From Enterobacter hormaechei subsp. xiangfangensis (GTDB lineage Bacteria > Pseudomonadota > Gammaproteobacteria > Enterobacterales > Enterobacteriaceae): 64,000 nucleotides of DNA. The DNA lies in the NCBI RefSeq assembly GCF_001729785.1, contig NZ_CP017183.1, forward strand, positions 930,001-994,000, in the 5' to 3' direction. This document shows positions 1 to 10,139 of the stretch, one piece after another. Under the pieces are notes generated by a model. That model made no database searches. It was not told where the DNA came from and saw only the letters and a list, made by a program, of their open reading frames with translations. Each line of letters begins with the position of its first letter. Within the stretch, counting starts at the first letter, position 1. Made by a program: the position numbers and the translations under genes.

Positions 1-1
1 G

Positions 2-439
2 GCGCTGTGGGCTGGCTACCGCCTCAACCCGGTAGAGCTCCAGATGCAGTGGGCCGTACAGTACGACAAAGAAGGCTTTGTGGGTAAAGAGGCAGCGGAA
101 GCGTTGTCCCATAGCGAAGGCTCTCGCAAGGTAATCGGCATGATTGTCGAAGGGGAATGTGCGGGTATTGCCTCAGGCGACAGCGTACTGGTTGACGGTC
201 AGGAAGTCGGTAAAGTGGCGAAGGCTATTTTCTCTCCAGCCCTGCAGTGCGTTATTGCGCTGGCACTGATTGAGAATGAATTTGCCTGGTCTGATATTAG
301 CGGCTTTGATATTCAAACCGCTTCTGAAAACGTCGCCGCGAAAACCAAAGGGATGCCTTTCATCTATAACCTGAGCATGCTGGTTAATCCGACCGAGAAC
401 AGCTTTGTTGATGCATCTAAAGCAAAAAGCGCGCTGTAG
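2..439 (+). CDS. GcvT/YgfZ-like aminomethyltransferase-family protein, C-terminal part
   Basis: The reading frame is open from base 2, so the gene starts left of the window and only about 145 C-terminal residues are visible. They begin with AGYRLNPVELQMQW and include a KEGFVGKEA stretch, which matches the C-terminal region of GcvT-like folate-binding proteins (compare the DFIGREAL segment of GcvT). The family transfers or handles one-carbon units on tetrahydrofolate. Here the gene ends about 100 bases before a ketosynthase gene on the same strand, not beside gcvH/gcvP. That suggests a role in the biosynthetic cluster, for example methyl or one-carbon chemistry, rather than glycine cleavage; this role is inference. 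The substrate cannot be told from the fragment. Confidence 0.7.
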   Translation, partial: ALWAGYRLNPVELQMQWAVQYDKEGFVGKEAAEALSHSEGSRKVIGMIVEGECAGIASGDSVLVDGQEVGKVAKAIFSPALQCVIALALIENEFAWSDISGFDIQTASENVAAKTKGMPFIYNLSMLVNPTENSFVDASKAKSAL

Positions 440-536
440 TTAATTATTCACTGAAACAGTGAGGGAGAGTCGTGGATTAATTAATGCCACGGCTCCTCTC
501 ATGCTGTTACTTGTCTGTACACGGTGGTACATAGTT

Positions 537-3095
537 ATGAAGACAAACCGGAAACGCGTTGTTATTACCGGGATTGGGATCCTCTCCTCGCTGGCGGATA
601 ACCTGCAGGATTTCAGAGACGCATTATTAAATAAAAAAAATGGCGTGACCGACAGCGTGCGTTTTTCAAAATGGTTTGAAAACGCCAGAGCGGCTGAAGT
701 TTTGCATGATATTGATTATTCAGAATTGCCTGATGATGTGATTGCATCTCTGGATAATGCTGCACTCTGGGCCTACAAGGTCGGAAAAGATGCGCTGAAC
801 CAGGCGGGCTTGGCCGAAAATAAGGCTCACCTGAAAAACACCGGCCTGATTGTGGGCGTTTCTTCCGCCGGCACCGAGGCGTTCTTACCGCTGTTCGAAC
901 AACGTATGGAAGATTTCTCCCTGCGTAAAGCCTTATTCTCAGGCGGTTTCTCTTCCTGCTGTTCCAGCGTTTCTACGCTGCTCGGGCTGCAGGGCGGGGT
1001 TGAGCTGGTGGCGACCGCCTGTACGGCCAGCCCGAATGCGGTCGGGATGGCGTTTGACTATATCCAGAACGGCAAAAGCAAAACGATGCTGGCCGTTGGG
1101 ACAGAGCCAATCTACCTGCCAACCTTCGCTGGGTTTTACGCCCTCAACGTGATGCATCCCGAAGCCTGCACGCCGTTTTCCGGCAACTCCGGCATGTCGA
1201 TTGGCGAAGGCGCGGGTGCCGTGGTGCTGGAAGAATATGAGCACGCCGTTGCGCGCGGTGCCACCATTTACGGTGAAATTCTCTCCTATGCCACCTCCTG
1301 CGATGCGTTCCATGAAACCGGACCGGATCCGCGCGCCAGCGGCGCTGTGCAGGTAATGCATAAGGCGATGGAAAACGCGGGCGTCACCCCAGAGCAGATT
1401 GAGTACGTCAACGCCCACGGTACCGGCACTGAAGCGAACGACCGCATCGAAACGCTGGCGATGAAAAAGGTGTTCGCTAACAACGAAAAGCTGCTGGTTA
1501 GCTCTACCAAGTCTTACTTCGGCCACAACATCGGTGCGGCGGGGATCGTCGAACTGATCGCCTGCCTGGTTACGCTACCGGATAACCGCGTGCTGCCGAC
1601 GCTGAACTTCAATAACGCGCGTCCTAACTGCGATCTGGACTACGTGCCGAACGACTTCCGCGATCGGAAAATCAACCTCTTCATGAAGAACAATTATGCG
1701 TTCGGCGGTAATAACTGCAGCATGATTATCAGCATGGATCCGTGTTCCGTTCCGGTCAGCGTCTACGACGAAAAGCGCGTCGCGATCTCCGGTCTCGGTG
1801 CCGTCTCCGCGATTGGCCACACCGTTAACGAGATCCTCGACAACGTCTGGAAGCAAAGCCAAAGCGTAGAGCTGGGGGGCGTCACCTTCCCGGAAGACAC
1901 GCTGGAAGAAGCGAAAGAGCTGCTGGATGTTCTCGAAACGACCCGTCAGTTTGAGGACCTGTTCGGTGAAGCGTTTAGCGATCTCACGGCAACCCGTCCG
2001 GAAGCGAACGAGCACTTCAAAACCTTCCAGGTCACCGGCCTTGAGCCGCGTAAACATCTGCGTCGCTTCGATCCGCGAAAAGCCACCCGTGGCGGTACGT
2101 TTGCGCTAATCGCGTTGTCCGAAGCGCTGGAGCAGGCGAAGCGTAAAATTAAACGTGATGGCGATGCGCTGGGTATGGTGATGGGAATGTCCAGCGGCCC
2201 GCAGGAAACCACCTACAAATATCTGCAAAGCCTGAAGCCCGATCCGCGCAAGGTCAGAACCTCTGAATTCCCGGGCTCGCTGATGAACTCTATCCCAACG
2301 TTCTGCGGCATTTCCGAAGGGATCAAGGGCTATACCACCACGCTGGCGACCGGGGAAAACGCGGCACTCGGCGCATTAACCTACGGCTACGAAATTGTGC
2401 GTCAGGATCTGCAGCCGCAGGTGCTGGTGGGCGGTGCGGACGAGTATTTCCCCTCAATGTCTCTCTACATGGATGCGGTCACCCGGAAGCTCCATATGAC
2501 CTCTGACGCGCGGGATTATCACATCTACGGTAACGATCCGAAGGGTTATATCCCAGGCGAAGGTGCGTGCATGCTGCTGCTGGAAGATCCGCAGCGCGCG
2601 GCGGAGCGTGGCGCCGAGGTGCTGGCAGAAGTGGTTGGTTACGGCAAATCCTGTAGCAATAGCTATTTTGACGCCTCACAGCAGGGCGAGAAATCTGCCT
2701 CTATGGCGCTGGCCATCGCCCGCGCGCTGAAGGATGCCGGCATGACGGCGCAGGAGATCGACCTGGTCTGCGGCACCAGCAAAGGCAGCGATGAAAGTTC
2801 ACGCATTGAAATCGATGCGATCGCTGAAGCCTTCGCGCAGGCAAAACCGGACGTGCCTGTGGTGAACTATAACGCCTGCTTTGGTTTTGTCGCGTCTGCT
2901 GCCGGGCTGCTTAACCTGGCGGTCATCATTGACTGTATTAAGAAGCAGGCGGTTCCCGCTATTCCTCATACCGTTGAGTTCTTCGATAAGCGAATTAACT
3001 TCGTTCGTGAACCGTTGAAATTGGCCCTTAAGCACGTGCTGCTGGTGGGCGCGACGGAAGGCGGCAACTACTACGCGTTTGTGATTAAAGGATAA
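537..3095 (+). CDS. Tandem ketosynthase / chain-length-factor-like fusion protein
   Basis: This 852-residue protein contains two thiolase-fold ketosynthase domains in one chain. Domain 1 (about 7-400) has the full condensing triad: C162 in ATACTAS, H294 in NAHGTGTE and H330 in FGHNIGAAG, so it should perform decarboxylative Claisen condensation. Domain 2 (about 412-850) lacks the triad: E607 sits where Cys is expected (LATGENAALG), C745 replaces the first His (VCGTSKGSDE) and F784 the second. It therefore resembles a chain length factor, as in type II polyketide KS-CLF heterodimers, but fused. I chose ATG 537 because the KS domain begins there (KRVVITGIG); an earlier in-frame start at 459 would add an unlikely 26 residues. 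It leads a tightly packed run of + strand genes. The product is unknown. Confidence 0.85.
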   Translation: MKTNRKRVVITGIGILSSLADNLQDFRDALLNKKNGVTDSVRFSKWFENARAAEVLHDIDYSELPDDVIASLDNAALWAYKVGKDALNQAGLAENKAHLKNTGLIVGVSSAGTEAFLPLFEQRMEDFSLRKALFSGGFSSCCSSVSTLLGLQGGVELVATACTASPNAVGMAFDYIQNGKSKTMLAVGTEPIYLPTFAGFYALNVMHPEACTPFSGNSGMSIGEGAGAVVLEEYEHAVARGATIYGEILSYATSCDAFHETGPDPRASGAVQVMHKAMENAGVTPEQIEYVNAHGTGTEANDRIETLAMKKVFANNEKLLVSSTKSYFGHNIGAAGIVELIACLVTLPDNRVLPTLNFNNARPNCDLDYVPNDFRDRKINLFMKNNYAFGGNNCSMIISMDPCSVPVSVYDEKRVAISGLGAVSAIGHTVNEILDNVWKQSQSVELGGVTFPEDTLEEAKELLDVLETTRQFEDLFGEAFSDLTATRPEANEHFKTFQVTGLEPRKHLRRFDPRKATRGGTFALIALSEALEQAKRKIKRDGDALGMVMGMSSGPQETTYKYLQSLKPDPRKVRTSEFPGSLMNSIPTFCGISEGIKGYTTTLATGENAALGALTYGYEIVRQDLQPQVLVGGADEYFPSMSLYMDAVTRKLHMTSDARDYHIYGNDPKGYIPGEGACMLLLEDPQRAAERGAEVLAEVVGYGKSCSNSYFDASQQGEKSASMALAIARALKDAGMTAQEIDLVCGTSKGSDESSRIEIDAIAEAFAQAKPDVPVVNYNACFGFVASAAGLLNLAVIIDCIKKQAVPAIPHTVEFFDKRINFVREPLKLALKHVLLVGATEGGNYYAFVIKG

Positions 3096-3099
3096 TATT

Positions 3100-4317
3100 G
3101 TGGATAATGCCGCTATTATTTCGGGGTTCAGTTCCTGCCTGCCGTTTGCCGAAGACAGCCTTCAGCTTATGCAAAACCTGAAGCTGGGCAAACGCGTTGA
3201 AAGAAAGCCCTGGTTTAAATCCGACGACGAGGCAATTAAGTGTGGGTTCGATGGCAATAAGCATATTGCCACGCTGGATCATACGGATGATAGCGCATTA
3301 GATCTGCTTTATCGTCTGATTGACGATGCACTCGCCCAGGCCGGGCTGGATGTCCAGTGGCTGGGCGGGTGTAACGCTCGCGTTTATTTAACCGGCATCG
3401 GCCCTCGGGTCGATGGTATGGCCTTCAAGAATTTTTATAACAAAAATGATGTTGAAGATATTTATCTTTCAAAATCATTAATGACGCTGCACGTCGACAA
3501 TATGTCGCAGGACAAGATTGCAGGACATATTGCGCGTAAATATCACCTGCAGTATCTCCCCCCCAATATGAACTGCACCAGTAATTCAGCGATGACGGCG
3601 GTGCATTTAGGCTGTCAGGCCATCGAGCATGGCGGCGTTGATATTGTGCTGGTGGTGAATTGCTCAAAAATTAAAACCCAGGATATCTGGTTCCTCGATA
3701 CCCAATCGATGCTGGATACGCACCTGGTTCAGCCTTTCGGTGAGAACAGTAAAGGTGTTCTTTTTGCGGAAGGATACAGCGCGATTCTGCTCGAAAATGC
3801 GCGTCACCGCCGCGCAAGGAAGGCAGGCTCCGGCGTACGGCTGCAAACCACCTACACGCAGATTAGCGCCGGAAGAAGCAATGACAGCTCATGGCTCAGC
3901 ACCAATATCCTGAAGGTGATGCAGGCTGCGATGAAAAAAGCGGACCTGAGTGCGGAAGAACTGTGCGCAATCATGCCGCACGGTAACGGCTCATCCATCA
4001 GTGACAAAGCGGAAGCTAAAGCAATAGCGGTCTTCGCTGAGGAAAATACCATTCCGGTTCTCGCCTACAAAGGCCAGATTGGCTATACCGCCACCGGTTC
4101 AGGAATTGTCGATTTAATTATTGGACACCATACGTTATCGCAGCAAGAGCTTATTTCCCCGGTGGGGAATGACACCATTATTGAAAGCGTTGCGCAGCAT
4201 GTCCTTATTGACCAGGGCATTATTGGGCACCACAAAAAACATCTTCTTAAAGTCGGCGTTGGCGTGGATGGTTCAATCATTGGTGCCGTGATGTCTGATA
4301 TTCACCGGGGCCTTTGA
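3100..4317 (+). CDS. Divergent ketosynthase with a Cys-His-Tyr triad
   Basis: A 405-residue beta-ketoacyl synthase-like protein starting at GTG 3100, four bases after the preceding stop, with AAGGA about eight bases upstream. The nucleophile C159 (NMNCTSNSAM) and H294 (MPHGNGSS) are present. Where KS enzymes carry the second catalytic His in a GH-x3-AAG context this protein has Y329 (QIGYTATGSG). Loss of that His usually impairs decarboxylation of the malonyl extender, so this may be a priming, acyl-transfer or non-elongating KS. Assignment to the KS fold rests on these motifs and the FAEGYSAILLE segment; the altered mechanism is inference. The gene is probably co-transcribed with its neighbours. 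Confidence 0.8.
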   Translation: MDNAAIISGFSSCLPFAEDSLQLMQNLKLGKRVERKPWFKSDDEAIKCGFDGNKHIATLDHTDDSALDLLYRLIDDALAQAGLDVQWLGGCNARVYLTGIGPRVDGMAFKNFYNKNDVEDIYLSKSLMTLHVDNMSQDKIAGHIARKYHLQYLPPNMNCTSNSAMTAVHLGCQAIEHGGVDIVLVVNCSKIKTQDIWFLDTQSMLDTHLVQPFGENSKGVLFAEGYSAILLENARHRRARKAGSGVRLQTTYTQISAGRSNDSSWLSTNILKVMQAAMKKADLSAEELCAIMPHGNGSSISDKAEAKAIAVFAEENTIPVLAYKGQIGYTATGSGIVDLIIGHHTLSQQELISPVGNDTIIESVAQHVLIDQGIIGHHKKHLLKVGVGVDGSIIGAVMSDIHRGL

Positions 4318-4335
4318 AGGAGCGTGGAGAGCCAT

Positions 4336-5286
4336 ATGTATTTATCCTCATTTTCGCTTGTTGAGCCGGAAGATAAATTTTATTTCTATCAACCCAGCTG
4401 GTTAAACGCCTGGGAAGCACATTTATTTAATAAGGCGCTTAAATCTACCCACGCCAATGGATGGGGATTAAAACGTTTTGGTACGCAGCCGGACCTCTAC
4501 CCGGGAGAGATGATCCGTAACCCTCACTATCAAAAATATCTTGAGGCGATGGAGAAGGCGGCTGATGACGCGCTGATGGCGCTGCCGACCAAAGAGCGTA
4601 TGAAGCTATTAAAGCAGCGTACGGCATTTATCTACGTCGATTCCTGGGGCGAATCCGGGCCGTTTGAGAATATTTCCAGCGCGTTGCACATATCAACGAT
4701 CGATACGCTGCCGAAAAACCTGGTCAAGAAATTCTCGGTTAACGCACCTACGTTCAAGCTGCGAAGCGAGAAGCAATCTTTCGTGCAGGCCATCGCTCTG
4801 GCGAACGATTACCTGAGCTGGGATGTTTTTGATTTTGTGGTGATTTGTACGGCTTACCGGGCGATCCCCATCCTGGTGTTTTCTGATGAAGATATTTCCC
4901 TAAAGTGGGGGGAGAAACGCAGGGACAAGGCCGAAGACGTGAATTTAACGGTTGAACGCGCCGGATGTTTCATCTTCAGCCAGCAGGAGAGCGCTATTCG
5001 GGTGAAGGGGGGGCAATACGTCATGGCCGATGCCATCGAGCACACCCAGGTTCCTGAACAGATTGCGTTTTCGGGCCTGCGCAAAGACCTGCTGTCTCGC
5101 TCGGCGCTGCCCGCGAATAACACGCTGGATCTGGTTGATCTCTACGGTGCCAGCGGCTGCCTGACTCCAGCGTTAAGTTTCGCCTGGCTCAAACAACATG
5201 CTGATTTTTCGGGGCGATTAAGAACCATCGTTCCCGACAAGCAGTTTGGCTACAGCTATTTCGACATTGAATATTGCAAGGAATAA
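4336..5286 (+). CDS. Unrecognised cluster protein, possible remote thiolase-fold member
   Basis: I do not recognise this 316-residue protein. I chose ATG 4336 because GGAGAG lies four bases upstream; a GTG at 4324 is in frame but has no properly spaced ribosome site. It has no signal peptide or membrane segment. Several local patterns recall the ketosynthase order: SWGESGPFENISSALHIS early, then a long hydrophobic strand (WDVFDFVVICTAYRAIPILV) resembling the strand where KS proteins report pathway flux, and near the end DLYGASGCLTPALSFAWL, like the GASGA-x-GL helix of thiolase folds. No catalytic Cys or His can be aligned. It may be a non-catalytic partner of the neighbouring KS proteins. That is inference from gene order and weak patterns. 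Confidence 0.6.
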   Translation: MYLSSFSLVEPEDKFYFYQPSWLNAWEAHLFNKALKSTHANGWGLKRFGTQPDLYPGEMIRNPHYQKYLEAMEKAADDALMALPTKERMKLLKQRTAFIYVDSWGESGPFENISSALHISTIDTLPKNLVKKFSVNAPTFKLRSEKQSFVQAIALANDYLSWDVFDFVVICTAYRAIPILVFSDEDISLKWGEKRRDKAEDVNLTVERAGCFIFSQQESAIRVKGGQYVMADAIEHTQVPEQIAFSGLRKDLLSRSALPANNTLDLVDLYGASGCLTPALSFAWLKQHADFSGRLRTIVPDKQFGYSYFDIEYCKE

Positions 5287-5296
5287 CGACATCTCC

Positions 5297-5987
<691 letters not shown>

Positions 5988-6004
<17 letters not shown>

Positions 6005-6635
6005 TTTTTTCCTTCTCTGCTGGTTTCTGCTGTGCCTGGCCTATGCCGGAAACATCAAAGCTGCACCGGCACCGGTAGCCGAGCACGTCATAAAAAGCGG
6101 TTTCCCGATGGAGGCAGACATGCTCGCCGAGATGACGCAGTCGCTCTTCAAGGAATACAAAGCCAACGACAATCCTCTGTCTCTGGTTTTCTATGCCTAC
6201 GGTACGCTGCGTCAGGCCGACTATTTCCTTAAAACCAATGACTTTATTCGGGCATCTGAGTTCGGCAAAACGGGCTTTTTCTACCTGGATGAGGCGGTCG
6301 ATCTCTATGCAGAGAACCCGCTGGTGCGCTACATGCGCGCGCGAGTCGATGCGTATTTGCCTGCGGCTATCGGACGCTGTGTGGTGACGTTAAACGATAC
6401 GGAACAGATGCTGAAAACCCCTGGCATATTCAATGCCGGTTTAGTGGAACACATTAACGAAATGCGCTATCGCGCGCTGTTGAGTTGTAAACGCAAGAAG
6501 CAGGCGGACGCGTTACTGGCTGAAATAGAGCTGCGTAATGCCAGTACCGCATCGTCTCTGGCATCGGGCAATGCGCCAGAGTGGGATATCAACGAAGTGA
6601 CAGAAGTCCTGTTACCGCTGGTGAAAGGGAAATAA
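5988..6635 (+). CDS. Exported protein of the Lol-like transport set, function unknown
   Basis: A 215-residue protein with a clear N-terminal signal peptide (MIHKRNFFLLCWFLLCLAYA, probable cleavage after NIKA near residue 25) and no obvious lipobox, so it should be periplasmic. The mature part is mostly predicted helix with repeated 'RASEFGKTGFFYLDEAV' and 'MRARVDAYLPAAIGRCV' type stretches that could be TPR-like helical pairs; this is a visual impression only. It overlaps the ATPase gene by 17 bases and directly abuts the permease gene, so it very probably belongs to the exporter. I cannot match it to a named family. Confidence 0.65.
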
Positions 6636-7946
6636 ATGTCCGGGGAAATGGTGTTCGCGATAAGCGTTGTTGTGTTGATCCTGCTTTTTGTCCTCTGGTG
6701 TGTATTATTTCGTTCGCGGGACGTAAAGTTTGCTTTCTTAAACCTGTTTCGCCACAAAAGGCGCTCGTTTTCAACGATTGCCGCCATTATGTTAGGTGGC
6801 GTGTCGATTTTTCTGTACGGCGGTTTTATTGATTACTCCTTTTGGATCCTGAAAGAGCAAACCATCCGTACTAACATTGGTCATGTTCAGATTTATAATA
6901 AAAACTATTTCGAAACATCCAATAAAAACAAAAGTCTGATCGAAGATTACCCGGCATTAAAGAAAGCGATCCTCAACGATCCGACTCTGGCCGAGAGTAT
7001 CTCGACGCTCTCCGGCCAGCTGGAGTTCACCGGTGTTATTTCGCAGTATGAGAGCGAAACCTCCAGCTATTTCTCCGCGCTGGGCGTAGAGCCGCTGCCG
7101 GCACTGAAGCTGGGCTCGTTTGATAAATTAATCATCGGCAGCGATCTGTCCCGCATCCGTACGGATGAAATCACGCTTGGGAGCGGGCTGGCGAAAACGC
7201 TCAATGCCCACTATGACGACTGGCTGGACGTGCTGGTGGTCAACACGCAGGGCGGACAGGGCGCGCTGTCAATGAAGCTTCGCGGCATCTTTGAATCGGG
7301 CATCAAAGATTACGATGACGTAGCGATGAAAATTCCGCTGGATACTGCGCAACGTATTATGGGCACCGCTAGCGTGAGTAAGGTGCTGATCCTGTTAAAA
7401 GAGGACGATACTGCCGCGTTCACGGCGAAACTGCGCCAATTTATTGCCGACCACAAATTACCGTTAATCGTCAAAGACTGGAAAGAGGCCTCGATATTTT
7501 ATCAGCAGGTCGAGGGGCTTTTATCAGGGATCTACTTCTTCATAAAGCTCATCGTTGGTCTGATTGTCATCTTTATGATCGGTAACTCGATGACGATGAA
7601 TATTATCGAGCGCACCCGGGAAATTACCACGCTCAGGGCGATTGGCCTGAAGCCGCTACACGTGACTCGCCTGTTTTTGCTGGAGGGCATTTTCATCGGC
7701 ATTATCGGCGCGTTGGGCAGCCTGGCGATTGGTTATGCCATTGCTGCCGTGATTAACCTCTACGGTATCGCGATGCCGCCGTCGCCAGGGCAATCGCAGG
7801 GCTACACGGCATTTATCAAAACCGACAGCGCCGCGCTTAACTGGATAACCCTGGTATTGCCGATCCTGGCCGCGACGGGAGCTTCAGTACTGCCCGCGCT
7901 GCGTGCTTCACGTCTCAATATTTCGGATGCATTTAAATTCTCGTAA
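6636..7946 (+). CDS. LolC/E- or MacB-type ABC permease
   Basis: A 436-residue FtsX/LolC/MacB-fold permease. It has an early hydrophobic segment (residues 4-24), then the characteristic FLNLFRHKRRS lead-in and a second segment, a large periplasmic domain of about 220 residues, and three C-terminal membrane segments (around FFIKLIVGLIVIFMIGNS, FLLEGIFIGIIGALG and WITLVLPILAATG). The coupling motif ERTREITTLRAIGLKP is typical of the family and contacts the ATPase. LolC/E proteins usually have four segments, so the extra N-terminal one is notable. It starts immediately after the preceding stop. Together with the ATPase it should form a dimeric mechanotransmission exporter; a lipid or lipid-linked substrate is inference from the LolA-like partner. 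Confidence 0.88.
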   Translation: MSGEMVFAISVVVLILLFVLWCVLFRSRDVKFAFLNLFRHKRRSFSTIAAIMLGGVSIFLYGGFIDYSFWILKEQTIRTNIGHVQIYNKNYFETSNKNKSLIEDYPALKKAILNDPTLAESISTLSGQLEFTGVISQYESETSSYFSALGVEPLPALKLGSFDKLIIGSDLSRIRTDEITLGSGLAKTLNAHYDDWLDVLVVNTQGGQGALSMKLRGIFESGIKDYDDVAMKIPLDTAQRIMGTASVSKVLILLKEDDTAAFTAKLRQFIADHKLPLIVKDWKEASIFYQQVEGLLSGIYFFIKLIVGLIVIFMIGNSMTMNIIERTREITTLRAIGLKPLHVTRLFLLEGIFIGIIGALGSLAIGYAIAAVINLYGIAMPPSPGQSQGYTAFIKTDSAALNWITLVLPILAATGASVLPALRASRLNISDAFKFS

Positions 7947-7955
7947 GGAAACGAT

Positions 7956-8744
7956 ATGAAAGTTCGTGTTATTGCTCATCTCCTGATGGGGGCGTGCCTC
8001 TTTTCAGCAGCGGCTTATTCTGCCGCGGCTGACGAACGCGCGCTGGAAATTATTCGCCGTGCGGATGAAGTCCGTTCGCCAAATAAGCCGTTTCGCTACA
8101 CCCTCACTATTCATGAATTTAAAGCGGGCGCCACACGGCCCGAAAATAAACAGGTGCTGGATATTTCCATGCGCTTTATGAAACCAGAGGGGGAAATCAA
8201 AGCGGATGCCCGCTCCCTGGCGCGCTTTGTTTATCCCCCGCGCGACAAGGGCAAAGTGCTGCTCTCAGACTGGTACGATCTATGGTTCTACACCCCTGAA
8301 CTGCGCCGTCCGGTTCCCGTCTCACGCCAGCAGCGGCTGATTGGGCAAATATCCAATGGCGACGTGATTGTCACCAACTTTGAATATGCCTACGACGCCT
8401 CGCTTAAGGGAGAAACTGCCTGCGGTGAGGCGCGGTGTTACGTGCTGGAGCTGGTCCGCAAATCTGCGGAGGTCACCTGGCCGAAGGTGATGTATTACGT
8501 CGAAAGCATGGGAGATAACCGTCCGTATAAGGCGGCCTATTTCTCTCTGGATAATAAGTTAATTAAAGAAGTTTTATATCAGGATTTCCAAATGGTATTA
8601 GGCAAGATGCGGCCGATGAAAATTACAGTGAAAGAGGTGCGTCACGGTAACAGTTATTCCGTCATGGAGTACAGCGACGTCCGTCTGGAGTCGTTACCTG
8701 AATCGGCGTTCACTCGCGAGTCTATTCAGCGAGGTGTGAAATGA
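7956..8744 (+). CDS. LolA-like outer-membrane lipoprotein-sorting family protein
   Basis: A 262-residue protein with a signal peptide (MKVRVIAHLLMGACLFSAAA, cleavage probably after residue 25). The mature part matches the LolA/LolB-like fold family annotated as 'outer membrane lipoprotein-sorting protein': an ALEIIRRADEVRSP opening, then beta-strand-rich segments including MRFMKPEG and LWFYTPELRRPVPVS. Such proteins form open half-barrels that carry acyl chains across the periplasm. It lies directly after the Lol-like permease and overlaps the following barrel gene by four bases (ATGA). That gives the layout ATPase, permease, periplasmic carrier, outer-membrane acceptor. Its cargo is more likely a pathway lipid than lipoproteins, but that is inference. 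Confidence 0.8.
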   Translation: MKVRVIAHLLMGACLFSAAAYSAAADERALEIIRRADEVRSPNKPFRYTLTIHEFKAGATRPENKQVLDISMRFMKPEGEIKADARSLARFVYPPRDKGKVLLSDWYDLWFYTPELRRPVPVSRQQRLIGQISNGDVIVTNFEYAYDASLKGETACGEARCYVLELVRKSAEVTWPKVMYYVESMGDNRPYKAAYFSLDNKLIKEVLYQDFQMVLGKMRPMKITVKEVRHGNSYSVMEYSDVRLESLPESAFTRESIQRGVK

Positions 8745-10129
8745 AGCGCACGTTGACCGGATTAACCCTCGTGCTTTCTGCTCTGCCGGTAAGCGTGTTT
8801 GCTGACTGCCTCTCGGGTAATGACGTCGCAAAAAACACGTCCGTGACGTTATATGAGCAGGTGTCCGCCGTTAAAAAACAGATTTCAGACTGGCGAATCA
8901 ATGGTCGAAACCCATATACCAGACACAATATCTATAACGATGCCGGAGTGAATGTTTCAAGTCGCTGCTCGTTGATTGATAATGCGCTTGATCTGGACTT
9001 TTCCGTCTATGGGCTGACCTGGTACACGCCGCGCAAGCTCGGGGCATTTGAAGAGGACGATCGCCGCTCGCGTCTGCTAATTGAGCGGCTCAAGCTTGCC
9101 TATACCGTGTCGGACAGCCTGCAGCTTGAGGTTGGCAAACTCCAGGCCAGGCAAGGGCTCTTCTTCCTGCGCTCGCCTTCCGATCTCACGCCGCATTATT
9201 ACGACGGAGCAAAACCAACGCGGATTTACGATCCCGAGCTCCGTACGGCTTATCAGTCCTCTTCATGGGCGGCAACGCTGTCGATGGACAACCGGGATGA
9301 GTCGTTCTCGCTGACGGTGATTCCGAAGCTGGCCTCAATTGATAAATATTATCTGACCTCCGGAAACTGGTCTGCAAACCAGCGCGGCAACAGCAGTGAG
9401 TCATGGCTGCTGGGCTATACCTCTCACGCCTTCCGTGACCATACGCCGGGTATGCGCGTTCTGATGGGCGATTCGCATTCGGTTGCGCTTTCAGACAGTT
9501 ACCACTACACCCCGCAGCTCACCATCAGTGCCGAAGTGGCGTGGCATGCGGAGCAGCGCTGGCGCCATCTGTCGGACGAAAAAACTGCTGAGCTGGCGCG
9601 ATATGAATTCCCCGACTCGCTGTATGAAACAGAGGATAAACAGGGCGTGGAGGTGGCCGTTGGTGCGCAATACACCTCCGATACCTTCAACGTGTTTGGA
9701 CTGGAATATTACTACCAGAGCGAAGGCTATTCGCGCTCTGAGTGGAATAAACAGCGTGACCTGATGACCTTTTTGAACACCGCGACAGGCTATGCGCCGC
9801 TCGACAGGGCATTTGATTCCTACAAGTACCTGATGGCCTCCGAGATAAGCAATACGGGCAATAAAGGCATGCTGCAGGGGAAACACTATCTCAACGCCTG
9901 GTCCAGCGTGCAGTTCACGCATCAGATCGCCGCGCAACCCTATTTGATCCTCAACCTGATGGATCAAAGCACCCTGACGGGGCTACACCTCAGCGCACCG
10001 CTGACCTTTATTGATGACCAGCTGGAGGCCTATACCGGCGTCTATTCAGCACTGGGTAGCGCAAATTCTGAGTTTGCCTTCTTCGGCGATGTCGCCGGTG
10101 GCTATGTTGGCTTTAAGTATTATTTATAA
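8741..10129 (+). CDS. Putative outer-membrane beta-barrel protein of the export set
   Basis: A 462-residue protein with a signal peptide (cleavage after VSVFA, about residue 22). The rest is rich in alternating aromatic and polar strands, for example ALDLDFSVYGLTWYTP, LQLEVGKLQARQGLFFL and FNVFGLEYYYQ, and it ends ...GGYVGFKYYL with a hydrophobic C-terminus, as expected for a barrel inserted by the Bam complex. The pattern recalls porin-like or DUF1302-type barrels that occur with LolA-like proteins in lipid-export clusters. It overlaps the LolA-like gene by four bases. I infer that it receives the product at the outer membrane. No closer family can be named from the sequence. Confidence 0.7.
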   Translation: MKRTLTGLTLVLSALPVSVFADCLSGNDVAKNTSVTLYEQVSAVKKQISDWRINGRNPYTRHNIYNDAGVNVSSRCSLIDNALDLDFSVYGLTWYTPRKLGAFEEDDRRSRLLIERLKLAYTVSDSLQLEVGKLQARQGLFFLRSPSDLTPHYYDGAKPTRIYDPELRTAYQSSSWAATLSMDNRDESFSLTVIPKLASIDKYYLTSGNWSANQRGNSSESWLLGYTSHAFRDHTPGMRVLMGDSHSVALSDSYHYTPQLTISAEVAWHAEQRWRHLSDEKTAELARYEFPDSLYETEDKQGVEVAVGAQYTSDTFNVFGLEYYYQSEGYSRSEWNKQRDLMTFLNTATGYAPLDRAFDSYKYLMASEISNTGNKGMLQGKHYLNAWSSVQFTHQIAAQPYLILNLMDQSTLTGLHLSAPLTFIDDQLEAYTGVYSALGSANSEFAFFGDVAGGYVGFKYYL

Positions 10130-10139
10130 GGAAATGACA

